Shown: positions 5,208 to 13,529, counted from the first letter of the stretch. The stretch: DNA of 14,321 nt from an uncultured Dorea sp. (GCA_910585725.1 CAJUFA010000052.1:1-14321), one strand, 5' to 3'. A program made the numbers and translations. Notes: generated by a model not told the origin, from the letters alone.

Positions 5208-6647
5208 ATGGGCAACATGGCAACAAAAAGTGCGGCAAGCGACAGGATTATTTCCTTGCTTGACGCAGGAAGCTTTGTTGAAATCGGCGGCGCCGTTACG
5301 GCCAGAAGCACAGATTTCAACATGCAGGAAAAAGAGACTCCGGCTGATGGCGTGATTACCGGTTATGGAGTGATCGATGGGAATCTGGTGTATGTATACA
5401 GCCAGGACGCATCCGTATTGAATGGTGCGGTCGGCGAGATGCATGCCAGGAAGATCGCCAATATCTATGATATGGCGATGAAGATGGGAGCTCCTGTGAT
5501 CGGTCTCGTGGATTGTGCCGGATTCCGTCTTCAGGAGGCGACAGACGCGCTGAACGCGTTCGGTAATCTCTATCTGAAGCAGGCGATGGCTTCCGGAGTA
5601 ATTCCTCAGATTACGGCGATTTTTGGGACATGCGGCGGCGGACTTTCCGTGGTTCCGGCTTTAACAGATTTTACATTTATGGAAGCTTCGAAAGCAAGAT
5701 TATTTGTAAATTCTCCGAATGCGATTCCCGGAAGCAGTATGGCGAAGCTTGACACGTCTTCACCGGAATATCAGAGCAGTAAATCCGGCCTTGTAGACAG
5801 TATCGGAACAGAGGATGAGATCCTTGAGGAGATTCGTTCTCTGGTATGCATCCTTCCGGGCAATAACGAGGAGAATACTTCTTACGACGAGTGTACTGAC
5901 GATTTGAACCGTCTGTGCGACAGTATTGAGAACGCGGCGGAAGATACGGCGATCGCTCTTACCATGCTCTCTGACGACAGTGTATTTTTCGAGACAAAGA
6001 GAAATTATGCAAAAGATATGGTGACCGGATTCATTCGTCTGAACGGGATGACGGTGGGAGCAGTTGCGAACCGCTCCAAAGTATACAATGAGGAAGCGGA
6101 AGCAGTGGCTGAATTTGACGGTTCTCTGTCTGCTGACGGAGCAAAGAAAGCGGCGGAGTTTGTGAAATTCTGCGACGCGTTCAATATTCCGGTACTTACT
6201 CTGACCAATGTGACTGGATTTAAGGCGGGAGAATGTGAAGAGAAGAGCCTGGCGAAAGAGACGGCGCGTCTTACCTATGCGTTTGCGGATGCGACTGTTC
6301 CGAAGGTGAACGTAGTGATCGGTAAGGCGTTTGGCAGCGCATATGTAGCGATGAACAGCAAATCGATCGGCGCAGATATGGTCTACGCATGGCCGTCGGC
6401 GGAGATCGGTATGATGGAGGCGAATCTTGCGGCAAAGATTATGTACGCGGATGCAGACGCCGCTACTCAGAAGGAGAAAGCCGCAGAATATAAAGAATTG
6501 CAGTCAAGCCCGTTGTCTGCTGCGAGAAGAGGTTATGTGGATTCCATTATTGAGCCTGATCAGACCAGAAAGTATGTGATCGGGGCGTTCGAGATGTTGT
6601 TCACAAAAAGAGAAGATCGTCCGATGAAGAAGCACGGATCGGTTTAG
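5208..6647 (+). CDS. Acyl-CoA carboxyltransferase subunit (MmdA / transcarboxylase 12S-like)
   Basis: This 479-residue protein has the two crotonase-fold halves of the carboxyltransferase family that moves CO2 between biotin and an acyl-CoA (methylmalonyl-CoA decarboxylase alpha, propionyl-CoA carboxylase beta, transcarboxylase 12S). Seen: SLLDAGSFVEIGG and DGVITGYGVIDG at the front, the glycine-rich GTCGGGLS (140-147) and PALTDFTFM of the first half, and KAFGSAYVAM (373-382), YAWPSAEIGMMEA and the end KKHGSV of the second. It is shorter than the usual ~510 residues, and the normal G-IIRHGAKLL segment is replaced by ECEEKSLAKETARLTYA, so the acyl-CoA cannot be named. The frame is open from TTG 5154, but ATG 5208 has GGAGGG at 5195-5200 and fits the family start; ATG 5193 overlaps that site. 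First gene of a five-gene operon. Confidence 0.85.
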   Translation: MGNMATKSAASDRIISLLDAGSFVEIGGAVTARSTDFNMQEKETPADGVITGYGVIDGNLVYVYSQDASVLNGAVGEMHARKIANIYDMAMKMGAPVIGLVDCAGFRLQEATDALNAFGNLYLKQAMASGVIPQITAIFGTCGGGLSVVPALTDFTFMEASKARLFVNSPNAIPGSSMAKLDTSSPEYQSSKSGLVDSIGTEDEILEEIRSLVCILPGNNEENTSYDECTDDLNRLCDSIENAAEDTAIALTMLSDDSVFFETKRNYAKDMVTGFIRLNGMTVGAVANRSKVYNEEAEAVAEFDGSLSADGAKKAAEFVKFCDAFNIPVLTLTNVTGFKAGECEEKSLAKETARLTYAFADATVPKVNVVIGKAFGSAYVAMNSKSIGADMVYAWPSAEIGMMEANLAAKIMYADADAATQKEKAAEYKELQSSPLSAARRGYVDSIIEPDQTRKYVIGAFEMLFTKREDRPMKKHGSV

Positions 6648-6661
6648 AGAGGTGAGGCGAA

Positions 6662-7417
6662 GTGAAGAAAAAAATTAGTTTACTGCTCGGTCTGCTCGTC
6701 CTGGTTTTTAGCTTTACCGGATGTGCCAAGACAGAAGAACCGATCGAATATAATGAGACTGCTGTCGGGCAGCTAATAGATTTTCTGATACAATACTGCG
6801 AGGATGTGGACGATGAGACGCTCAAGGAGTGGAACAATCTTTCGGAGTATACGCAGAACTATCAGTTCATGCAGTCAGGACTCCGATTTACCCCGGAGAA
6901 TTTCTCGGCGGCGGTAGACAGCTGGAAAGCCGGCGTGGAAGAATGCGGCGCGTATATCGGGCATGGTGATTTTAAGTATACGGCGTCGGGAGACGGATTA
7001 GAAGTTTCGACGCATGTTGAATATGAGGACAGAGAAGCAGAAGTCGTATTTGAATTCGATGAGAAGCTTTATCTGGAAAGTGTGAATGTAAATGCGGAGT
7101 TTAGTACTGGCGAGATTTTAAAGAAGGCAGGACTCAATACTTTGTTAGGTATGGGCACTGTATTTGCAGTATTGATATTTATATCAATTATCATATCTTT
7201 ATTTAGATTTATTCCTTCCGGGAATAAGAAACCTGCGCAGGCGGCGCCTGTGAAAGCAGAGACTGTACCGGTTGTGGAAGAGACGGTGGAGGAGACTGAC
7301 GATCTGGAATTGATCGCAGTTATATCAGCGGCGATTGCGGCGGCGGAAGGAACGAGTACGGATGGATTTGTTGTCCGCAGTATCAGACGCCGGTCGGCAA
7401 ACAGATGGAATTCATAA
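6662..7417 (+). CDS. OadG-family gamma-like subunit with an outer lipoprotein domain
   Basis: The 251-residue protein starts with a lipoprotein-type signal (KKKIS, a hydrophobic run, SFTG before Cys21). A soluble domain of about 130 residues facing outward follows, then one membrane helix (about 161-181, preceded by NTLLGMG) and a cytosolic tail. The tail has a Pro/Glu-rich linker and the stretch DLELIAVISAAIAAAEG ... VVRSIRRRSANRW, which is the typical ending of OadG-like subunits. Classic OadG proteins are about 80 residues and lack the outer domain. The gamma subunit anchors the carboxyltransferase to the OadB pump. Start is GTG 6662 after GAGGTGAGG; it lies 14 bp after the previous stop. 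The outer domain resembles no enzyme I recognise. The lipobox has Phe at -3, which is slightly off consensus. Confidence 0.75.
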   Translation: MKKKISLLLGLLVLVFSFTGCAKTEEPIEYNETAVGQLIDFLIQYCEDVDDETLKEWNNLSEYTQNYQFMQSGLRFTPENFSAAVDSWKAGVEECGAYIGHGDFKYTASGDGLEVSTHVEYEDREAEVVFEFDEKLYLESVNVNAEFSTGEILKKAGLNTLLGMGTVFAVLIFISIIISLFRFIPSGNKKPAQAAPVKAETVPVVEETVEETDDLELIAVISAAIAAAEGTSTDGFVVRSIRRRSANRWNS

Positions 7418-7442
7418 GGAGACAATAAGGAGGATATAGAAG

Positions 7443-7817
7443 ATGAAAAATTATACCATCACAGTGAACGGAAATGTATATGATGTAACCGTAGAAGAAG
7501 CAGGAGCAGGCGCGGCTCCGGCAGCAAGGGCAGCGGCTCCGGCAGCGAGACCGGCGGCAGCTCCGGCAAAACCTGCTGCAAAACCGGCGGCGTCATCAGC
7601 AGGGTCCATCGAAGTGAAAGCGGGAGCGGCCGGTAAGGTATTCAAGATCGAGGCGAATGTCGGACAGAGCGTGAAGAAGGGCGACGCCGTAGTAATTATC
7701 GAAGCGATGAAGATGGAGATTCCAGTTGTAGCACCGGAAGACGGAACCGTAGCGAGTATTGATGTTGCCGTCGGCGATGCAATCGAATCCGGTGCAGTAT
7801 TAGCTACATTAAGCTAA
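7443..7817 (+). CDS. Biotin carboxyl carrier protein of the decarboxylase (transcarboxylase 1.3S-like)
   Basis: This 124-residue protein carries CO2 on biotin between the carboxyltransferases and the membrane pump. Seen: a short N-terminal strand region (KNYTITVNGNVYDVTVEE), a flexible Ala/Pro linker (about 21-53), and a biotinyl/lipoyl domain (about 56-124) with EAMKM, where Lys90 is the expected biotin site. The size and linker match GcdC, MmdC and the 1.3S subunit of transcarboxylase. Start ATG 7443 has a very good AAGGAGG (7427-7433). It sits between the gamma-like and beta subunits in the operon. Biotin must be attached by a BirA-type ligase encoded elsewhere. Confidence 0.93.
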   Translation: MKNYTITVNGNVYDVTVEEAGAGAAPAARAAAPAARPAAAPAKPAAKPAASSAGSIEVKAGAAGKVFKIEANVGQSVKKGDAVVIIEAMKMEIPVVAPEDGTVASIDVAVGDAIESGAVLATLS

Positions 7818-7853
7818 TCCTGTTCCTATCTGAATACGACTGGAGGTTAAGAA

Positions 7854-9005
7854 ATGGAATATATATCAACAACATTAGGAAACCTCGTGCAGCAGACTGC
7901 TTTTTTTAGTCTCACATGGGGGAATGTGGTTATGATCGCCGTGGCGTGTTTCTTTCTGTATCTGGCGATCAGGCATGAATTCGAGCCTCTGCTTCTTGTA
8001 CCGATTGCATTTGGTATGCTGCTTGTAAATATCTATCCGGATATTATGCTTCATGCAGAGGAATCCGCGAACGGAACCGGAGGATTGCTTTATTACTTCT
8101 TTATGCTGGACGAATGGGCGATTCTGCCTTCCCTGATCTTCCTGGGAGTAGGCGCGATGACAGACTTTGGTCCGTTGATTGCGAACCCGAAGAGTTTCCT
8201 TCTGGGCGCGGCGGCACAGTTTGGTATCTTTGCGGCGTATCTTGGAGCGATGGCGTTGGGCTTCTCGGATAAAGCGGCGGCGGCGATTTCTATCATCGGC
8301 GGCGCGGACGGACCGACATCCATCTTCCTTGCAGGTAAGCTTCAGCAGACGGCTATCATGGGACCGATTGCAGTGGCGGCATATTCGTATATGTCGCTGG
8401 TACCGATCATTCAGCCGCCGATTATGAAGCTTCTCACGACAGAAGAGGAACGTAAGATCAAGATGGAGCAGTTAAGACCGGTATCCAAGCTTGAGAGAAT
8501 TCTCTTCCCGATTATCGTTACGATTGTAGTATGTGTGATTCTTCCGACGACGGCTCCGCTTGTCGGTATGTTGATGCTGGGGAATCTCTTCCGTGAGTCC
8601 GGAGTGGTAAGACAGCTTACTGAGACGGCGTCTAATGCGCTTATGTATATCGTTGTTATCTTGCTTGGTACATCTGTAGGAGCGACGACCAGCGCTGAGG
8701 CGTTTCTGAACAGGCAGACCCTTTATATCGTGGCTCTGGGACTGGTGGCGTTTATGTTTGGTACGGCGGCCGGAGTCATCTTCGGAAAGATTATGTGCGT
8801 TGCCACAGGCCGTAAGGTGAATCCGTTGATTGGTTCTGCAGGTGTGTCTGCGGTTCCTATGGCGGCACGTGTATCCCAGAAGGTCGGCGCAGAGGCTGAT
8901 CCGACGAATTTCCTGCTGATGCATGCGATGGGACCCAACGTAGCCGGAGTTATCGGAACAGCGGTGGCGGCCGGAACGTTTATGGCTATTTTCGGGGTTA
9001 TGTAA
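7854..9005 (+). CDS. oadB: Sodium-pumping decarboxylase beta subunit (OadB/MmdB/GcdB)
   Basis: The 383-residue membrane protein releases CO2 from carboxybiotin and uses the energy to push Na+ out of the cell. It has many hydrophobic helices and the conserved family motifs: SIIGGADGPTSIF with Asp152, the acidic residue corresponding to the known Na+/carboxybiotin site; SAGVSAVPMAARVSQK; and MHAMGPNVAGVIGTAVAAG near the C-terminus. Length is within the usual 370-430. ATG 7854 follows GGAGG at 7842-7846. The family does not tell the decarboxylated substrate; this is set by the carboxyltransferase, of which this operon has two kinds. Confidence 0.95.
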   Translation: MEYISTTLGNLVQQTAFFSLTWGNVVMIAVACFFLYLAIRHEFEPLLLVPIAFGMLLVNIYPDIMLHAEESANGTGGLLYYFFMLDEWAILPSLIFLGVGAMTDFGPLIANPKSFLLGAAAQFGIFAAYLGAMALGFSDKAAAAISIIGGADGPTSIFLAGKLQQTAIMGPIAVAAYSYMSLVPIIQPPIMKLLTTEEERKIKMEQLRPVSKLERILFPIIVTIVVCVILPTTAPLVGMLMLGNLFRESGVVRQLTETASNALMYIVVILLGTSVGATTSAEAFLNRQTLYIVALGLVAFMFGTAAGVIFGKIMCVATGRKVNPLIGSAGVSAVPMAARVSQKVGAEADPTNFLLMHAMGPNVAGVIGTAVAAGTFMAIFGVM

Positions 9006-9064
9006 GCTTGTAAAGGAATTAACTATGATTGCTAAGATTAATAGATCATTATGGAGGATATAAA

Positions 9065-10474
9065 ATGGCAGAGAAAAAACCAATTAAAATAACAGAGACT
9101 ATTCTGCGTGACGCACATCAGTCTCTGATTGCCACACGTATGACAACGGAGCAGATGCTTCCCATCGTCGAGAAGATGGATAAAGTCGGTTATCATTCCG
9201 TAGAGTGCTGGGGCGGCGCGACTTTTGACGCTTCCCTTAGATTCTTAAAGGAGGATCCGTGGGAGAGGTTACGTAAATTTCGCGACGGATTCAAGAATAC
9301 GAAGCTTCAGATGCTTTTCCGGGGACAGAACATCCTGGGATATCGTCCTTATGCGGATGATGTGGTAGAGTATTTTGTGCAGAAATCTGTAGCAAACGGA
9401 ATCGACGTCATCCGTATCTTCGACTGTCTGAACGATCTTCGCAACCTGCAGACAGCGGTTACGGCGGCGGTAAAAGAGAAAGCGGACGCGCAGGTTGCAT
9501 TGTCCTATACATTGGGGGATGCCTATACATTGGAATACTGGGTTGATATCGCGAAAAAGATCGAGGATATGGGAGCGACTTCTATCTGTCTCAAGGATAT
9601 GGCGGGACTTTTGGTTCCGTATAAAGCAACGGAGATGATCGAGGCCCTGAAAGAGGCGACCAGCCTTCCGATTCAGCTTCATACGCATTATACGTCGGGC
9701 GTTGCGTCCATGACATACTTGAAAGCGGTCGAGGCAGGCGTAGATGTGATCGATACGGCGATGTCGCCGTTTGCCCTGGGTACTTCACAGCCGGCCACAG
9801 AAGTTATGGTCGAGACGTTCAAGGGTACGCCGTATGATACCGGATTTGATCAGAATCTTCTCGCGGAGATCGCAGATCATTTCCGTCCGATCCGTGACGC
9901 CGCGTTGGAGAGCGGTCTTCTGAATCCGAAGAACATGGGTGTAAATATCAAGACTCTGCTTTACCAGGTTCCGGGAGGCATGTTATCCAACCTGACTTCC
10001 CAGCTGAAGGAGCAGAATGCGGAAGACAAGTATTACGAGGTGCTTGAGGAAGTTCCGAGAGTGCGTCAGGATCTTGGAGAACCGCCGCTTGTTACGCCTT
10101 CATCCCAGATTGTCGGCACGCAGGCCGTATTCAATGTATTGATGGGCGAGCGTTATAAGATGGCGACCAAAGAGACCAAGGATATCTTGAGCGGCAAATA
10201 CGGTGCGACTGTAAAACCATTTAATGAAGAAGTAAAGAAGAAAGTTCTGGGTGAAAATCCGGAAGTTATTACCTGCCGTCCGGCGGATATGATTCCGGAT
10301 GAGCTGGATACTCTGCGTAAAGAGTGCGAACAGTGGAGCCAGCAGGACGAGGACGTGCTGTCTTACGCATTGTTCCCGCAAGTTGCTACTGATTTCTTTA
10401 AGTACAGAGAGGCTCAGCAGACAAAGATCGACCCGGTGATGGCGGATACAAAGAACGGCAATTATCCGGTATAA
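9065..10474 (+). CDS. oadA: Oxaloacetate decarboxylase alpha / transcarboxylase 5S-type carboxyltransferase, without biotin domain
   Basis: This 469-residue protein moves CO2 between oxaloacetate/pyruvate and biotin. The TIM barrel shows TILRDAHQS (Asp16) and LKDMAG with Lys177, expected to be carbamylated. It also shows LHTHYTSG with metal ligands His206 and His208. Other family marks are LRGQN-like LFRGQNILGY and the post-barrel PGGMLSNL segment. It ends after the conserved carboxylase domain; there is no C-terminal biotinyl domain, unlike Klebsiella OadA but like the 5S subunit of transcarboxylase and PycB. The separate carrier at 7443 must supply biotin. The open frame begins at a TTG at 9029, but ATG 9065 has GGAGG at 9053-9057. 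Last gene of the operon. Confidence 0.92.
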   Translation: MAEKKPIKITETILRDAHQSLIATRMTTEQMLPIVEKMDKVGYHSVECWGGATFDASLRFLKEDPWERLRKFRDGFKNTKLQMLFRGQNILGYRPYADDVVEYFVQKSVANGIDVIRIFDCLNDLRNLQTAVTAAVKEKADAQVALSYTLGDAYTLEYWVDIAKKIEDMGATSICLKDMAGLLVPYKATEMIEALKEATSLPIQLHTHYTSGVASMTYLKAVEAGVDVIDTAMSPFALGTSQPATEVMVETFKGTPYDTGFDQNLLAEIADHFRPIRDAALESGLLNPKNMGVNIKTLLYQVPGGMLSNLTSQLKEQNAEDKYYEVLEEVPRVRQDLGEPPLVTPSSQIVGTQAVFNVLMGERYKMATKETKDILSGKYGATVKPFNEEVKKKVLGENPEVITCRPADMIPDELDTLRKECEQWSQQDEDVLSYALFPQVATDFFKYREAQQTKIDPVMADTKNGNYPV

Positions 10475-10488
10475 TCATTTAAAGAAGT

Positions 10489-10515
10489 AAGAAGAGGCTG
10501 ATACAGCCTCTTCTT
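10489..10515 (+). terminator. Terminator-like hairpin ending the decarboxylase operon
   Basis: AAGAAGAGGCTG (10489-10500) pairs perfectly with CAGCCTCTTCTT (10504-10515) around a 3-nt loop, 15 nt after the oadA stop. The tail CTTACGCG is not a clean T run, so it may be a leaky terminator. Confidence 0.6.
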
Positions 10516-10525
10516 CTTACGCGTC

Positions 10526-10554
10526 TTGAATATTTTGGATTTCGGCTTTATAAT
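10526..10554 (+). promoter_or_regulatory. Promoter of the rpiR-type regulator unit
   Basis: TTGAAT (10526-10531), 17 nt, then consensus TATAAT (10549-10554), just downstream of the terminator. The start is expected near 10561, giving a short leader of about 34 nt. Confidence 0.75.
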
Positions 10555-10594
10555 AGTATCGGTGTGAGAGAAGAAGGAAAGAGGCTTTTATATT

Positions 10595-11557
10595 ATGGGA
10601 AGCAAGAATGAGTTATTGAAGAAGATTGAGGATGGTTATCCGAAATTCAGTAAAGGTCAGAAAAAACTGGCGGATTTTATTCGGCTGGATTATGATAAAG
10701 CAGCGTTCCTTACGGCGGCAAGGATGGGAGAAGAGGTTGGAGTCAGCGAGTCTACAGTGGTACGTTTTGCCATGGCCCTTGGTTATGACGGATATCCGGA
10801 ATTTCAGCGGGCGCTTGGCGAGATGATCCGGATGAAGCTGAATTCCATCCAGCGTATGGAAGTGACTTATGGAAGAATCAGCCAGGGAGAGATTCTCGCA
10901 ACGGTGCTGCATTCAGATATTGAGAAGATTAAACTGACAATGGAAGCGATTGACCGCGAGACCTTTGAGACGGCGGTGAATGCGATTTTAAACGCGAGAA
11001 GAATCTATGTGATCGGCATCAGAAGCTGTGCGCCCCTTGCAAGTTTCTTGTGTTTCTATCTGCACCTGGTATGCGACAATGTGATTGAAGTGAACACTTC
11101 AAGCCCGAGTGAGATATTTGAGCAGATGATCAGGATCAATGAGGAGGATGTAATAATCGGAATCAGTTTCCCTAGATATTCTATGCGTACATTAAAGGCG
11201 CTTGAATATGCCGGCAACCGCAAGGCGAAGGTGATTACGCTGACGGACAGTGTCCATTCGCCCATGACCATTTATTCTTCCTGTAATCTGATCGCGAGGA
11301 GTGATATGGCGTCTATCGTAGATTCACTGGTGGCTCCGCTAAGCGTGGTGAATGCGCTGGTGGTGGCGCTCTGTATGAAGAAGCAGAAGGAAGTTATCAC
11401 GACGCTTGAGACTCTGGAAGAGATCTGGGACGAATATCAAGTATATAATAAGGATGAACTGAACATGGTGGGAGATAAGATGGAGATGCCGGGAGCGCGG
11501 GAACTGTCAGGCGTGCAGGAGGATGCGAACGGAACTGAGGAGGAGAAAGATGAGTAA
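10595..11557 (+). CDS. RpiR/MurR-family transcriptional regulator with SIS domain
   Basis: This 320-residue regulator has an N-terminal helix-turn-helix (about 5-80) with FSKGQKKLADFI and the recognition part VSESTVVRFAMALGYDGYPEFQ (50-71). A SIS sugar-phosphate-type domain follows (about 125-260: RRIYVIGIRSCAPLASF, DVIIGISFPRYSMRTLKA, KVITLTDSVHSP). An acidic tail of about 35 residues beyond the domain is extra compared with typical members (~285 residues). RpiR proteins usually sense phosphosugars, so the effector is probably an anionic metabolite, but this is not visible. It lies between the sodium-pump operon and a set of housekeeping genes and could act on either or at a distance. ATG 10595 follows GAAAGAGG. 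Confidence 0.88.
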   Translation: MGSKNELLKKIEDGYPKFSKGQKKLADFIRLDYDKAAFLTAARMGEEVGVSESTVVRFAMALGYDGYPEFQRALGEMIRMKLNSIQRMEVTYGRISQGEILATVLHSDIEKIKLTMEAIDRETFETAVNAILNARRIYVIGIRSCAPLASFLCFYLHLVCDNVIEVNTSSPSEIFEQMIRINEEDVIIGISFPRYSMRTLKALEYAGNRKAKVITLTDSVHSPMTIYSSCNLIARSDMASIVDSLVAPLSVVNALVVALCMKKQKEVITTLETLEEIWDEYQVYNKDELNMVGDKMEMPGARELSGVQEDANGTEEEKDE

Positions 11558-12806
11558 GGTTCTGGTCGTAGGAGGAGGCGCCGCAGGGATGTTTGCGGCG
11601 ATTACAGCCGCAAGGAACGGGCATGAGGTCAGTATCTTTGAAAAGAATGAAAAATTGGGGAAGAAGCTTTTTATCACAGGAAAAGGGAGATGCAATATTA
11701 CGAATGCCTGTGACATGGAGACACTTTTCTCGTCGGTGGTCAGCAATTCTAAATTCTTATACAGCAGTTTCTACGGATATACGAACCAGGATGTGATTCG
11801 TTTTTTTGAGGAACTGGGAGTGAAGACGAAAACAGAGCGGGGAGACCGGGTATTTCCGGAATCGGATCATTCCTCTGATGTTATCCGGGCAATGGAGCGC
11901 GAGATAAAGCGGCTTGGCGTCAAGATATATCTGAATACAAAGGCAGAAAAAATATTGACAGAGAACGGGGGATTTTCCGGGGCGGAGTTTGTGAAATTCG
12001 GGAAAGAAAGCAGAGAAGATAGAAAAGAAATAAAAGGAGACGCCTGCATCGTCGCCACGGGCGGATTATCCTATCCCCTAACCGGTTCGACTGGAGACGG
12101 ATATCGTTTTGCCGTCGAATGCGGACATGGCGTTACTTCTTGTATGCCGTCGCTGGTTCCTATGGAGGTTAAGGAGTCATGGGCCGGCAGTCTTATGGGG
12201 CTTTCTCTTCGTAACGTGAGATTGTCGGTTTATCAGGGAAAAAAGCGATTGTATGAAGATTTTGGCGAGATGCTGTTCACCCACTATGGCGTCAGCGGAC
12301 CGTTGGTCATCAGCGCCAGCAGTTATGTGGGTCCGAAGCTTAAGAAACAGGAATTAAAGATTGAGATTGATTTGAAGCCGGCGTTAGATGAGGAACAGTT
12401 AGATCTGAGGGTGCAAAGAGATTTTGAAGAGAACCATAACCGTCAGTTTAAGAATGCCCTTGGGAAACTGTTCCCTTCCAAATTGATTCCGGTTATGGTA
12501 GAATTAAGCGGGATCAATCCGGAGAAAAAGGTCAATGTTATTTCCAGGGAAGAGCGTTTGGGATTTGTGCGCCTGATCAAGCGCCTTACTTTGACTGTGA
12601 CAGGGCTGCGGGATTATGATGAGGCGATCATTACCAAAGGCGGCGTGAGGACAAAAGAGATCGATCCGGGGACGATGGAGTCGAAGCTGGTGAGGGGGCT
12701 TTACTTCGCGGGGGAAGTACTGGACCTGGACGCGCTGACCGGCGGTTTTAATCTGCAGATTGCATGGTCTACGGCTTATGCGGCCGGAAGCAGTATAGGA
12801 CGGTAA
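11550..12806 (+). CDS. HI0933/BaiN-family FAD-dependent oxidoreductase
   Basis: The 418-residue flavoprotein shows the dinucleotide-binding VVGGGAAGMFAA (GGGAAG at 8-13), the family signature GKGRCNITN (44-52), TGGLSYPLTGSTGDGY in the middle, and the C-terminal FAD closing motif LYFAGEVLDLDALTGGFNLQ. The family is widespread (YhiN/HI0933) and includes BaiN, proposed for bile-acid reduction in Clostridium scindens; that name alone does not show bile-acid activity. The frame is open from ATG 11523, but ATG 11550 has GAGGAGGAG just ahead and matches the usual N-terminus. The gene overlaps the end of the regulator gene by 8 nt, which suggests coupled translation. Confidence 0.9.
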   Translation: MSKVLVVGGGAAGMFAAITAARNGHEVSIFEKNEKLGKKLFITGKGRCNITNACDMETLFSSVVSNSKFLYSSFYGYTNQDVIRFFEELGVKTKTERGDRVFPESDHSSDVIRAMEREIKRLGVKIYLNTKAEKILTENGGFSGAEFVKFGKESREDRKEIKGDACIVATGGLSYPLTGSTGDGYRFAVECGHGVTSCMPSLVPMEVKESWAGSLMGLSLRNVRLSVYQGKKRLYEDFGEMLFTHYGVSGPLVISASSYVGPKLKKQELKIEIDLKPALDEEQLDLRVQRDFEENHNRQFKNALGKLFPSKLIPVMVELSGINPEKKVNVISREERLGFVRLIKRLTLTVTGLRDYDEAIITKGGVRTKEIDPGTMESKLVRGLYFAGEVLDLDALTGGFNLQIAWSTAYAAGSSIGR

Positions 12807-12872
12807 ATTTATTTCACAAATCAGGCACAAAGAGATTCCGACAGTATATAAAGTAGAAAAGGAGAAGAGACG

Positions 12873-13529
12873 ATGGGATACAACGTTGCGATTGACGGAC
12901 CGGCGGGTGCGGGAAAGAGTACGATCGCTAAACTGGTGGCAGAGAAGAAGGGTTATATCTATGTGGATACGGGAGCTATGTACCGGGGGCTTGCAATACA
13001 TTTTCTGAACAGAGGGATTAAGGCGGAGGATACGACGAAGATCATCGACGCATGTAAGGACGCGGACGTGAAGATTCAATATGAAGACGGCGTACAGCAG
13101 GTCTATCTGAACGGTGTGAATGTGACGGGAAGACTTCGCGACGAGGCGGTCGGGCGGATGACTTCAAAGTGTTCCGTGATTCCTGAGGTTCGCGCCAAGC
13201 TTCTGGATCTCCAAAAAGGGCTTGCCAGGACGCAGGATGTGATCATGGACGGAAGAGATATCGGTACTTGCGTGCTGCCGGACGCGGATGTAAAGATCTA
13301 CCTGACAGCGAGTGTCGGAACCCGCGCGAAGCGCCGTTATGACGAGTTGATTGCAAGGGGTGAGGCATGTGACCTTAATGAGATAGAGAAAGATATCGAG
13401 GAGCGGGACGAACGAGATATGAACCGTGAGACGGCGCCGCTTAAGCGGGCAAAAGACGCGGTCCTGATTGACAGTTCGGATATGACGATTGAAGAAGTTG
13501 TAGAGAAAATTGCCGGATTATGCGAATAG
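12873..13529 (+). CDS. cmk: Cytidylate kinase
   Basis: Phosphorylates CMP and dCMP with ATP in pyrimidine nucleotide recycling. The 218-residue sequence has the P-loop GPAGAGKST (9-17), VDTGAMYRG, the MDGRDIGTCVLPDADVKIYLTAS region (Asp126, Arg128, Asp129) and the lid-like RGEACDLNEIEKDIEERDERD with DMNRETAPLKRAKDA. Size and motifs are standard. ATG 12873 follows AGGAGA. Cytosolic. Followed after 8 nt by ispH, the order commonly seen in Clostridia. Confidence 0.96.
   Translation: MGYNVAIDGPAGAGKSTIAKLVAEKKGYIYVDTGAMYRGLAIHFLNRGIKAEDTTKIIDACKDADVKIQYEDGVQQVYLNGVNVTGRLRDEAVGRMTSKCSVIPEVRAKLLDLQKGLARTQDVIMDGRDIGTCVLPDADVKIYLTASVGTRAKRRYDELIARGEACDLNEIEKDIEERDERDMNRETAPLKRAKDAVLIDSSDMTIEEVVEKIAGLCE

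Noticed and set aside
7451..7645. Minus-strand Ala/Gly-rich frame
   Set aside because: Mirror of the Ala/Pro linker of the biotin carrier; no independent evidence.
9029..9064. Upstream TTG start for the OadA-type gene
   Set aside because: ATG 9065 has GGAGG at proper distance and gives the usual short N-terminus before the TILRDAHQS motif.
8472..9083. Minus-strand frame of 203 codons against oadB
   Set aside because: Rich in Arg/His/Ser without domain pattern, antisense to a clearly conserved membrane protein; a shadow.
11523..11549. Upstream ATG start for the flavoprotein
   Set aside because: The nine extra codons include the ribosome binding site of ATG 11550, which gives the usual start right before the FAD motif.
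11550..12806. Bile-acid reductase as a firm function
   Set aside because: The BaiN name covers a very broad flavoprotein family, and no other bile-acid gene is in the window.
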